Shown: one piece after another, positions 1 through 6,466 of the stretch | How the letters are laid out: each line of letters begins with the position of its first letter | Numbering within the stretch: the stretch's first letter is position 1 | Origin: a bacterium | Lineage (GTDB): Bacteria > Desulfobacterota > GWC2-55-46 > S146-80 > JALXFI01 | NCBI GenBank assembly: GCA_027069035.1 | Contig: JALXFI010000173.1 | Span: 1 to 6,466, forward strand | Length of the DNA stretch: 6,466 nucleotides | Reading direction: 5' to 3' | Notes under the pieces: generated by a model | Databases searched by the model: none | The model's input: the letters and a program-made list of their open reading frames with translations, nothing else | Told to the model about the DNA's origin: nothing | Program-made: the position numbers and the translations under genes

Positions 1-1
1 C

Positions 2-2020
2 TATGAAGATATGGTCCATGCCCTTTCGGCCTTTCGCAGGTTGGCCGAAGGCCTCAGCGGAAAACTTACGGTAAACGGCATATGCCGAAAAGTGCCGAAG
101 ATGCTTGTAGAAGAACTCCATCTTGAGAAGTGTTCCATCATGCTTATGGACTCCGCAACAGGGACGCTTGTTTTCAAATCCGCTTCAGGCTCGCCATACG
201 GAAGCAAATTACATCTGCAAAAAAGGAGTTTTAAACTCGGAGAAGGGGTTGCAGGACTTGCCGCAAAGACAAAGAGACCTATCCTGATAAAAGATGTTAA
301 TAAAGACCCCCGTTTCCTTCATTTAGACTCCTCTGTAAAGATCGGCTCGATGCTTTCCATCCCTCTTATTACCGGTGAAGAGATTCTGGGTGTTATCAAT
401 ATGAGCCATCCTGAGAAGAATTACTTTAATTCACGCTATGAGGATGTATTTGGGATACTCTCCATGTTCCTTGGACATCTTATTGTCGCCGCAAAGATGA
501 AGGAGTACCTTAAGGGCAAGGTTAAGGATAGGACGCAGGAGCTTGAAGCATCGAAGACATATCTTGAGAGCATTATCAATAATGTTAATGATCTGATACT
601 TACGGTCTCAAGAAACGGAGTTGTTACATTTATTAATGGAAGGATAATGGATTTTAATATTGTGCCTGAAAAGATTTGTGGAAGACCATATCACAATTTT
701 ACGGTACAAAAGGTATCCCCTTTTGTATTAAGGCAGCTTATACGTGAGAGCAGGGCATCATGGTCTGTAGATACGAAGTATAAAAAAAAGGATAAGAGAA
801 CGTTCAGTTGTAATATATCTACATTAAGAAATTCGGCAGGCAGGATAACATCCTTCCTTGTAGTGGCAAGGGATGTAACAGAGAAAAAGAAGATGGAGGA
901 CTCAATGGCAATGATGAGCAGGCTTTCTTCTCTTGGAGAGATGTCTGCCGGCATAGCCCACGAATTGAACAACAGGCTTGTTCCTATCCTTTCCTATTCG
1001 GAGATGCTTTTGGAAGGCGGGTATGATGAGAGAACAAAAAGGATGCTTGAGTCTATATGTAATTCTGCCGTAGGCTGCAAAGAGATAATAAACGCACTGC
1101 TTGACTTTGCAAGACAAAGGGAACTTAAAAAGAGTCTTGTAGATATAAATGCCGTAATAAATAACACACTTGCCTTTTTCCGGTACAAACTGGATTCAAC
1201 AGGGATATCTATTAAAAAGGAACTCGCATCATCCTTGCCTTTTGTCATGGCGGACCCCCTGCAGATGGAGCAGGTCTTTATAAATATAATAAACAATGCC
1301 GTCCACTCAATGGAGCGGGGCGGACAGCTTACGGTAAAGACAAAACGATCCGATAATAAACTCATTGTAGAGATCGGGGATACAGGCTGTGGTATTTCAG
1401 AAAAGTCTCTAAATAAGATATTTGATCCGTTCTTTACAACAAAGGGTATTGGCAAAGGAACAGGGCTTGGGCTCTCGCTGTCCTATGGGATCGTAAAATC
1501 GCATAGAGGTAAAATATCCGTATCAAGCAGTATTGGCAAGGGCACGACCTTTACTATCGAACTGCCCGGTGTAGAGGATACCGGCAGGCGTTTGTCGGTA
1601 AGCGAAGTGGATAAAAACAGCAAATATAAGAACTCGGGACATAAGGGCGCATCCGTGCTTGTTATTGATGATGAGGCGACCGTATGCGATGTCATCAAGG
1701 AGATGCTTGAGACAGAGGGATTCGATGTGCAGGTCGCTTCAGATGCCGAAAATGCCCTTAAGTTAATAGATACCAATGCCTTTGATCTTATCCTTAGCGA
1801 TATCAGGATGCCAAGGATTGATGGCAGAGAACTCTATCGGACGGTTGTAAAAAGACATCCTGAACTCAAGGACAGGATCATCTTTATTACCGGAGATATA
1901 GTCTCATACGATATCGGCGATCTTAGAGAGTTTCTTGACGACTCAGGTTGTTCTTACCTTACAAAACCCTTTAAAGCGGCGGAGGTAGTAGAGGCTGTAA
2001 CAAGAATACTCAACAGGTAG
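2..2020 (+). CDS. Soluble hybrid histidine kinase, GAF-PAS-HisKA-HATPase-REC (5' end open at window edge)
   Basis: This is a cytoplasmic sensor kinase that should autophosphorylate on histidine and pass the phosphate to its own C-terminal receiver. Residues are numbered from the first ATG at 11. A GAF domain spans about 12-160, a helical linker 161-190, and a PAS domain about 186-292 ending in the usual VVARDVTE. The HisKA H-box has His317 (AHELNN). The HATPase has an N-box with N425 and N429, G1 DTGCG from D457, an F-box FDPFF from 471, and G2 GTGLGL at 483-488. A linker of about 25 residues leads to a REC domain (549-669) with acidic D553/D554, phospho-acceptor D597 (SDIRMP) and K652 (TKPF). 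No transmembrane segment is visible, and there is no Hpt or output domain. The frame stays open to position 2 and ATG 11 has no good ribosome site, so the true start may lie upstream. The H-box has Arg322 where Pro is usual. The domain calls are firm; the signal sensed and the phosphorelay partner are unknown. Confidence 0.93.
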   Translation, partial: YEDMVHALSAFRRLAEGLSGKLTVNGICRKVPKMLVEELHLEKCSIMLMDSATGTLVFKSASGSPYGSKLHLQKRSFKLGEGVAGLAAKTKRPILIKDVNKDPRFLHLDSSVKIGSMLSIPLITGEEILGVINMSHPEKNYFNSRYEDVFGILSMFLGHLIVAAKMKEYLKGKVKDRTQELEASKTYLESIINNVNDLILTVSRNGVVTFINGRIMDFNIVPEKICGRPYHNFTVQKVSPFVLRQLIRESRASWSVDTKYKKKDKRTFSCNISTLRNSAGRITSFLVVARDVTEKKKMEDSMAMMSRLSSLGEMSAGIAHELNNRLVPILSYSEMLLEGGYDERTKRMLESICNSAVGCKEIINALLDFARQRELKKSLVDINAVINNTLAFFRYKLDSTGISIKKELASSLPFVMADPLQMEQVFINIINNAVHSMERGGQLTVKTKRSDNKLIVEIGDTGCGISEKSLNKIFDPFFTTKGIGKGTGLGLSLSYGIVKSHRGKISVSSSIGKGTTFTIELPGVEDTGRRLSVSEVDKNSKYKNSGHKGASVLVIDDEATVCDVIKEMLETEGFDVQVASDAENALKLIDTNAFDLILSDIRMPRIDGRELYRTVVKRHPELKDRIIFITGDIVSYDIGDLREFLDDSGCSYLTKPFKAAEVVEAVTRILNR

Positions 2021-2076
2021 CATTCAACCGTATTTGTCGTTTTGTAAGATCAAATAGAGCCTTGCCCTGTCATATC

Positions 2077-2096
2077 TTTGACGTGACTGTGTCAAA
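2077..2096. promoter_or_regulatory. Candidate upstream activator site: TTTGAC-N8-GTCAAA inverted repeat
   Basis: Perfect 6-base arms, TTTGAC at 2077-2082 and GTCAAA at 2091-2096, flank an 8-base spacer. The centre lies about 143 bases upstream of the start site predicted from the sigma-54 promoter. That is within the range where NtrC-class enhancer-binding proteins usually bind. It does not match the NtrC palindrome (TGCACC..GGTGCA). That it binds the activator encoded at 5429 is an inference from position and symmetry. A 6-base palindrome can arise by chance in a 213-base gap. Confidence 0.4.
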
Positions 2097-2133
2097 CCCT
2101 GACTTTATGGAAAAGTTTTCCTTCCGACAACTC

Positions 2134-2200
2134 TATTCTCAAACTATATAGAATCACTGAATATTTTTTATAGCCGGATTTGATTCTTATTCATAGAATC
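2134..2200. repeat. Cluster of GATTCT/AGAATC half-sites upstream of the sigma-54 promoter
   Basis: The 8-mer ATAGAATC occurs twice in direct orientation, at 2148-2155 and 2193-2200, 45 bases apart. Each copy is preceded by an inverted partner. For the right copy this is GATTCT at 2182-2187, giving a perfect 6-base palindrome with a 7-base spacer centred near 2191. For the left copy it is TATTCT at 2134-2139, giving 5 matching bases with a 10-base spacer, centred near 2144-2145. The right palindrome ends 3 bases before the sigma-54 -24 element, so a protein bound there could block polymerase. The left one sits near -85. The repeats are seen directly; a regulatory role is inferred. Confidence 0.4.
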
Positions 2201-2203
2201 TTA

Positions 2204-2219
2204 TGGCATGGTCTTTGCT
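2204..2219 (+). promoter_or_regulatory. Sigma-54 (RpoN) -24/-12 promoter for the TPR-kinase-regulator operon
   Basis: The sequence TGGCATG-GTCT-TTGCT matches the known consensus TGGCACG-N4-TTGCW at every position but one (T for C). The invariant GG is at 2205-2206 and GC at 2217-2218, with exactly 10 bases between them. It lies in the intergenic gap and points at the gene starting at 2234. The last gene of the same operon encodes a sigma-54 activator, which strengthens the call. The predicted transcript start is near 2230, giving a leader of about 4 bases before the ATG. Confidence 0.85.
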
Positions 2220-2233
2220 TATCTTAAGCGGTA

Positions 2234-4258
2234 ATGAAGATATTTGCATTAAAGAGATTATTTATTCTTACATCCTTTGCCTTACTGATTTTATTGTCCG
2301 CTTCTCTCCTGTATGGGATGAATATTGAAGCTCACGGATGGAGGGAGCATTATCGGAATAAGATATTTCTTATTATGTTACAAGATCGTGTAGATGATGC
2401 ACTTTTAAATTATGTTTCGGACAATTCCGACATCATGCGGGTTATAGATTTAGTTAAGGCAAAAAAAGAACATGATGCCTTAAATATGCTTCAGGAGATG
2501 ATTTCCTCCGACGCTTCCTTTAATGCCGAGGCTGTATATATGAGGGGACTTATAAATGAATGGCTTGGGTTTGATGTGGAGGCAAAGGCTAATTATTCAA
2601 TATTTAAAGAAAAGGTTGGCAAGAGCCCGTTTTATGACAGGGCGCTTTTAAGGCTTAACATCCTTGAAATGGTTGAGGGTATGAGTAACAGGGATATGGC
2701 TTCTCTCAAAGATATTGCCGGCAGGTTTTACATTTTATACAAAGATTCAACAGAGCCTTTGGTGTGGCAGGAAGCCCTTGCCGCCTATGGGGTCGCCCTG
2801 TTCTTAACGGGTAAGAGCACATATGCGGCAGAGGTCTTTAATCTTGTGGATGATTATGTCAGGAAAAGGCCTTTTTATAGATTCTTCCGTTTTGAGAATT
2901 TGTTTTATATGAGTGAGTTTGAGATTGATAAGGTCGCGGATTTCTATAAAGAACTATCCGACAAATACTCTGACTCTCAATTCCTGGCCTATATCTTATT
3001 GAGGTTTGGCGATGCATTGGTGTCAAAGGGTGAGAGCGATGCAGGGAAAAGATTTTACAGGAGGATACTAAAAGAAGAGTATGGGGTGCCCGGGAGAAAA
3101 TCTCTTAAAACTGGAGACAGTGAGAAATCAATTGCAGGGTTGTCGGATATTGATCTTAATAGTGGAAAAAGTGATGAGGACGACAGGGACAGCTTAAATA
3201 AAGCGAAGATTGAAAAGCTTTCTGAAGACAGAGCCTTTGCAGGCATTATGGCCCTCTCCGAGCTTTATGCAGATGAAAACGACCCTAAACGCGGAGCGGA
3301 AACATTGGAATTGATTGTTGACAGGCTTAAGGAACCTGTATACAGGTCAATGGTCTTAAAATTTCTTGTAAGTCTTTTCGAAAAAGCGGGTAATGATGAA
3401 AAGGTGCTTTTCTATGCAAAAAAGTTTTTATCAAGCAAGGTCTTGGGAAAAGGGGTAAAGAGTTCCTTTAATAGGGCGTTTAATAGACTGGTTTCCGGTA
3501 AATACAAAAAAAAGGATTATCGAACTGTAGCAGAGTTATATTACAGAAATCGGGGTTATGTTGATGATAAGCATGCTTTATTTATCGTTGGAAAAAGTTT
3601 TTTGAGTTTGGATATCCCTGAAGAGGCCGAGAAGATATTTAAGAGAATTAAGGGCAACGCTCAAAAGATGGATTCAGACATTATGCTTGGTCTGGCAAGG
3701 AGTTACATTATGAAAGGCGATGCGAAAAAGGCTTCCAGGATGCTTGTTGGGCTTAAGTCGAGGAGATTAAACAAGAATAGAAGAGGGATGGAGACGGCAT
3801 TTCGCCTTCTTGGAGACCTTCAGTTTAGAAAAGGTCACTATGCCGATGCACTGGATGCGTATCTTAATACCGATAAAGGTGCAGGAGACCCTGAACTTTA
3901 TCTGAAAGAAGCGTTTATTTACGAGATGGTCGGGAAAAAACAGACGGCCCTGGGGCTTTTCAGAGATATAGTAAAAAGGGCGCCGCAAAAGGATATAAAG
4001 GCAAGGGCATTTATAAACATGGGCAACATTCTATACTCTTTAAAGCGCTGGAAGGATGCGCTTAATGCCTATACGGCAGGTGTTGAGTCCATTGAGAGTG
4101 AAGGAGAGAGGCTCTGGGCTCTCTACAGGATGGGGGAGATAAACAGTATACTGAAAAGAAAGGACGATGCCGTAAAGGCATGGAAAAATGTTGCGGAAAG
4201 CGGCGGGGGGTATTTAAGTGAACTTGCGCAGGAAAGATTAAAGGAGTTTGATCTATGA
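2234..4258 (+). CDS. Exported or membrane-anchored TPR-repeat protein (674 aa)
   Basis: The specific function is not recognised; this looks like a tetratricopeptide-repeat scaffold or adaptor. The N-terminus is basic (MKIFALKR) and followed by a hydrophobic stretch at about 9-28, typical of a Sec signal peptide or a single N-terminal anchor. No lipobox cysteine is present. The remainder is helical, with TPR-like units most convincing at about 520-553, 554-586, 588-621 and 626-654, and weaker ones near 94-127, 254-280 and 444-507. A charged, serine- and aspartate-rich stretch at about 285-332 interrupts the repeats and is probably a flexible insertion. ATG 2234 is chosen because an in-frame TAA at 2225-2227 prevents an earlier start and the next ATG (Met29) would delete the signal segment. 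There is no usable ribosome site if transcription starts near 2230. It is the first gene of the operon and its end overlaps the next start by 4 bases. Most of the protein should lie outside the cytoplasm, where it could present an envelope signal to the pathway or be a co-regulated product; both roles are inference. Confidence 0.85.
   Translation: MKIFALKRLFILTSFALLILLSASLLYGMNIEAHGWREHYRNKIFLIMLQDRVDDALLNYVSDNSDIMRVIDLVKAKKEHDALNMLQEMISSDASFNAEAVYMRGLINEWLGFDVEAKANYSIFKEKVGKSPFYDRALLRLNILEMVEGMSNRDMASLKDIAGRFYILYKDSTEPLVWQEALAAYGVALFLTGKSTYAAEVFNLVDDYVRKRPFYRFFRFENLFYMSEFEIDKVADFYKELSDKYSDSQFLAYILLRFGDALVSKGESDAGKRFYRRILKEEYGVPGRKSLKTGDSEKSIAGLSDIDLNSGKSDEDDRDSLNKAKIEKLSEDRAFAGIMALSELYADENDPKRGAETLELIVDRLKEPVYRSMVLKFLVSLFEKAGNDEKVLFYAKKFLSSKVLGKGVKSSFNRAFNRLVSGKYKKKDYRTVAELYYRNRGYVDDKHALFIVGKSFLSLDIPEEAEKIFKRIKGNAQKMDSDIMLGLARSYIMKGDAKKASRMLVGLKSRRLNKNRRGMETAFRLLGDLQFRKGHYADALDAYLNTDKGAGDPELYLKEAFIYEMVGKKQTALGLFRDIVKRAPQKDIKARAFINMGNILYSLKRWKDALNAYTAGVESIESEGERLWALYRMGEINSILKRKDDAVKAWKNVAESGGGYLSELAQERLKEFDL
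4241..4246 (+). promoter_or_regulatory. Ribosome binding site fixing the kinase start at 4255
   Basis: AAGGAG lies inside the end of the TPR gene, 8 bases before the ATG at 4255. This spacing favours 4255 over the in-frame ATG at 4276, whose nearest purine run (GGCAGGGA) is too close to the codon. Confidence 0.75.
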
Positions 4259-5436
4259 TAGCAGCCGGCAGGGATATGAATGTTCTTATCGATGCGTTTG
4301 ACACCTTTACAAAGGCATCGACAACGCTTGAGAGTTACTACAGGGAACTTGAAAAAAGGGTCGAGGCGCTCGACCTTGAACTTGCGGAAAAGAACAATTT
4401 TCTTACAGGCATTTTAGAGGGGCTGCCCGTTGGTATAATTGTCCTTGATCGATCTGGAGTGGTTAAGACCGCCAACAGGATATCATGCGAGATACTTAAA
4501 GAAGGCCTTAAAAACCTTATCGGCAAAACATTGGAACCGTGGTTTGGTTCTATTGATGCGGATTTTTATAAAATCTTAAGTGCCAGAAATGTAATGAGGG
4601 AGGGTGAATATGAAATACCCCTGGCATTGAGGGACGACAAGAAGACCATTGCCGTTAACGGCACACTTCTCAAAAACCTTCATGGGGATGAGACAGGGTA
4701 TCTTATCGTTTTAAAAGACATATCAGAGATTAAAAGACTGAGGGAGACGGCGCAGAGGGAGAAAAGGCTTACGGCCATGGGTGAGATGGCTGCAAGCATC
4801 GCCCATCAGATAAGAAATCCGCTTGGCAGCATCGAACTCTATGCATCACTTTTAAGTGAGGAACTTAAGGAAGATGTGACAAAACAGAGATTTGCCCGTG
4901 AGGTGGTTTATGCCGTAAAGACGCTTAACACGGCGCTTTCCAATATGCTTCTCTTTGCAAACAGTTCAAAGCCGTGGAAAAAGAATGTCCGGGTAAGGGA
5001 ACTTATAGACGATATGTTGGATATTTGCAGATTTTCTCTCCGCGACAAGGATGTTGATATAAAATCTTTTTACAGGGACGGAGAACTTTCCATATATGCC
5101 GACAGGGAGCTTATAAAACAGGTCATGTTAAATCTCGTTATGAATGGGGTGGAGGCGGTAAAGAAGAGGAAAGACGGGAGGGTTTTTATTGAAACATACA
5201 GGGGTAATAACGGTGTCCATATAAAGATTTCCGATAACGGATGCGGGATACCCCATAGCGATATTGACAAGATTTTTAACCCGTTCTTTACGTCAAAGAC
5301 GAAAGGTACGGGACTGGGGCTTACCGTTGTCAGCAATATAATCAGGGCGCACGGCGGATTTATAGATGTTGAAAGTGTGGAGGGAGAGGGCACGACATTC
5401 GATATTATATTCAAGGAGGAGGAAGGCGATGCATAG
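4255..5436 (+). CDS. Soluble PAS sensor histidine kinase, FleS/FlrB- or AtoS-like (393 aa)
   Basis: This cytoplasmic kinase most likely phosphorylates the response regulator encoded directly after it. Residues about 18-50 form a probable coiled coil (LESYYRELEKRVEALDLEL). They lead into a PAS domain at about 50-160 (GLPVGIIVLDRSG, ending VLKDISE). The HisKA H-box has His184 in AHQIRNPL, followed by ELYASLL. The HATPase has N-box N293 and N297, G1 DNGCG from D327, an F-box FNPFF from 341, and G2 GTGLGL at 351-356. All catalytic motifs are intact. No transmembrane helix is present, so it must sense a cytoplasmic cue or act through a partner. The coiled coil plus PAS plus HQIRNPL...ELYASLL arrangement recalls FleS/FlrB kinases, which also pair with a sigma-54 regulator, but orthology is not shown. 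It overlaps the TPR gene by 4 bases (ATGA) and the regulator gene by 8, indicating translational coupling. Kinase identity is very secure; the subfamily is tentative. Confidence 0.95.
   Translation: MIAAGRDMNVLIDAFDTFTKASTTLESYYRELEKRVEALDLELAEKNNFLTGILEGLPVGIIVLDRSGVVKTANRISCEILKEGLKNLIGKTLEPWFGSIDADFYKILSARNVMREGEYEIPLALRDDKKTIAVNGTLLKNLHGDETGYLIVLKDISEIKRLRETAQREKRLTAMGEMAASIAHQIRNPLGSIELYASLLSEELKEDVTKQRFAREVVYAVKTLNTALSNMLLFANSSKPWKKNVRVRELIDDMLDICRFSLRDKDVDIKSFYRDGELSIYADRELIKQVMLNLVMNGVEAVKKRKDGRVFIETYRGNNGVHIKISDNGCGIPHSDIDKIFNPFFTSKTKGTGLGLTVVSNIIRAHGGFIDVESVEGEGTTFDIIFKEEEGDA
5414..5419 (+). promoter_or_regulatory. Ribosome binding site for the response regulator
   Basis: AGGAGG lies within the last codons of the kinase gene, 9 bases before ATG 5429. 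It supports that start, which places the conserved VLVVDDE strand right at the N-terminus as expected of a receiver domain. Confidence 0.8.
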
Positions 5437-6466
5437 GGTGCTTGTTGTAGATGACGAGATGCAGATGAGAAATGCCCTTTATGAAGTCCTCAAAAGAAGG
5501 GGTTATGAGGTTATAGCCGAGGGAAGGGGAGAGGATGCCATAGGAAGACTTGCAAAAGAAAGGTTCAGCGCCGTTATTACCGATGTGAAGATGCCCGGGA
5601 TGAACGGTCTTGAGCTTCTGCGTTCCGTCAAGAAGATAGACCCTGCCCTTCCGGTCGTTATGATAACGGCTTTTGGCACGATAGAAAACGCCATTGAGGC
5701 CATGAAGGAAGGCGCAAGCGATTATGTGCTTAAACCGTTTTCTCCCGACCTTATTGAATCCGTTGTGAACAAGGCGCTTTCCCTAAGACAGAATGAGAAG
5801 GATTTTGGGATCGTAACCGGCAATGAGAAGATGCTCGATATCCTTGACATAGCACGCGGCATTGCTCCGACTTTGGCCACTGTCCTGATCATGGGAGAGA
5901 GCGGCACGGGCAAGGAACTTCTGGCAAGATTCATTCACGCCTCAAGCGATAGAAAGAATAAACCATTTGTCGCCATAAACTGCGCTTCTATTCCCGACGG
6001 CCTTCTTGAGAGCGAGCTTTTTGGATATGAAAAGGGAGCTTTTACCGGAGCGATCTCCAGCAGAAAGGGCAAGTTTGAAGCGGCACACGGCGGGACCCTT
6101 CTTTTAGACGAGGTCGGGGAGATGGGTGCGCATCTTCAGGCCAAGCTTCTAAGGGTTTTGCAACAAAAGGAGGTTGACAGACTCGGTGGACAAAGCCCTG
6201 TTTCAGTCGATATCAGGGTTATAGCCACAACGAACAGGGATCTTAAAAAGGAGGTCGATGCAGGCAAGTTCAGAGAGGACCTCTATTATAGACTCAATGT
6301 TTTCCCCATTATACTTCCTCCGCTTAGAGGGCGGCATGATGACATCAAACTCCTTGCAGAGCATTTCGTAAGTATTTTCAATAAAAAGAATTCTAAGAAG
6401 ATAAAGGGCATCAATCGTGATGCCGTAAAGTGTCTTCAGTCCCATCAATGGAGGGGCAATGTAAGG
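5429..6466 (+). CDS. NtrC-family sigma-54-dependent response regulator (3' truncated by window)
   Basis: This enhancer-binding activator should use ATP hydrolysis to open sigma-54 promoters when phosphorylated by the adjacent kinase. The 346 visible residues contain a REC domain (about 1-120) with D8/D9, phospho-acceptor D52 (TDVKMPG), T80 and K102 (LKPF). A short linker follows, then an AAA+ domain from about 128. Walker A is GESGTGKE at 156-163, the sigma-54-contacting GAFTGA loop is intact at 203-208, Walker B is TLLLDEVGEM at 223-232, sensor I is ATTN at 266-269, and the arginine-finger region is FREDLYYRLNVF at 281-292. The window ends in the sensor II motif WRGNVR, where WPGNVR is usual. 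The rest of AAA+ and the expected C-terminal Fis-type helix-turn-helix lie beyond position 6466, so DNA specificity cannot be read. The start overlaps the kinase stop by 8 bases. Because its operon has a sigma-54 promoter, it may activate itself. It resembles FleR/FlrC, AtoC and NtrC alike; the exact ortholog is unresolved. Confidence 0.96.
   Translation, partial: MHRVLVVDDEMQMRNALYEVLKRRGYEVIAEGRGEDAIGRLAKERFSAVITDVKMPGMNGLELLRSVKKIDPALPVVMITAFGTIENAIEAMKEGASDYVLKPFSPDLIESVVNKALSLRQNEKDFGIVTGNEKMLDILDIARGIAPTLATVLIMGESGTGKELLARFIHASSDRKNKPFVAINCASIPDGLLESELFGYEKGAFTGAISSRKGKFEAAHGGTLLLDEVGEMGAHLQAKLLRVLQQKEVDRLGGQSPVSVDIRVIATTNRDLKKEVDAGKFREDLYYRLNVFPIILPPLRGRHDDIKLLAEHFVSIFNKKNSKKIKGINRDAVKCLQSHQWRGNVR

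Noticed and set aside
3..74. Short frame starting at ATG 3
   Set aside because: It has only 23 codons, overlaps the hybrid kinase in another frame, and has no ribosome site or recognisable protein.
994..1455. Minus-strand open frame of 153 codons inside the hybrid kinase
   Set aside because: It lies wholly opposite conserved HisKA/HATPase coding sequence and has no recognisable domain. It is a shadow of the real gene, like the other minus-strand frames, including those at 5070-5414 and 6203-6448.
2032..2055. ATTTG-N14-CAAAT inverted repeat just after the hybrid kinase stop, as a terminator
   Set aside because: The arms are only 5 bases and AT-rich, the loop is long and no T-run follows. No convincing intrinsic terminator is visible in the gap, so read-through from the hybrid kinase gene cannot be excluded.
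2122..2150. Possible sigma-70 promoter (TTCCGA, 17-base spacer, TATATA)
   Set aside because: Only 3 of 6 and 4 of 6 consensus bases match, which is expected by chance in AT-rich DNA. The sigma-54 site is far stronger.
2153..2165. IHF-like site (AATCAC..) between the palindromes and promoter
   Set aside because: It misses key consensus positions in both halves. A bending protein is plausible at a sigma-54 promoter, but the sequence does not support a specific site.
4276..4278. Alternative kinase start at the in-frame ATG (Met8)
   Set aside because: ATG 4255 has AAGGAG at 8-base spacing and the typical ATGA overlap with the upstream stop. The purine run before 4276 is too close to serve.

Overview
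The window reads as chromosomal regulatory DNA from a Gram-negative, sigma-54-using bacterium with moderate G+C. The dense two-component signalling, the soluble GAF/PAS kinases and an NtrC-class regulator would suit a Desulfobacterota (Deltaproteobacteria) or Nitrospirota type of organism. That placement is an inference from gene style only. No marker gene, RNA gene, mobile element or CRISPR array is visible.

Layout, all genes on the + strand: (1) positions 2-2020, the 3' part or nearly all of a soluble hybrid histidine kinase (GAF-PAS-HisKA-HATPase-REC), with its reading frame still open at the left edge. (2) 2021-2233, a 213-base gap with no convincing terminator. It holds a near-perfect sigma-54 (-24/-12) promoter at 2204-2219 and several short inverted repeats upstream of it that could bind an enhancer-binding protein. 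(3) 2234-4258, an exported or membrane-anchored TPR-repeat protein. (4) 4255-5436, a soluble PAS histidine kinase overlapping gene 3 by 4 bases (ATGA). (5) 5429 to the right edge, an NtrC-family response regulator (REC plus sigma-54 AAA+ domain) overlapping gene 4 by 8 bases and truncated by the window end before its DNA-binding domain.

Genes 3-5 look like one translationally coupled operon: an exported TPR protein, a cytoplasmic kinase and a sigma-54 activator. Because the operon starts at a sigma-54 promoter and encodes a sigma-54 activator at its distal end, a positive autoregulatory loop is the simplest reading. The kinase/regulator pair resembles the FleS/FleR (FlrB/FlrC) style of cytoplasmic kinase with NtrC-type partner, but nothing in the window identifies the target genes. 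The two most unusual points are the predicted transcription start only about 4 bases before the TPR start codon, and the pairing of an exported TPR protein with a kinase that has no membrane segment of its own.
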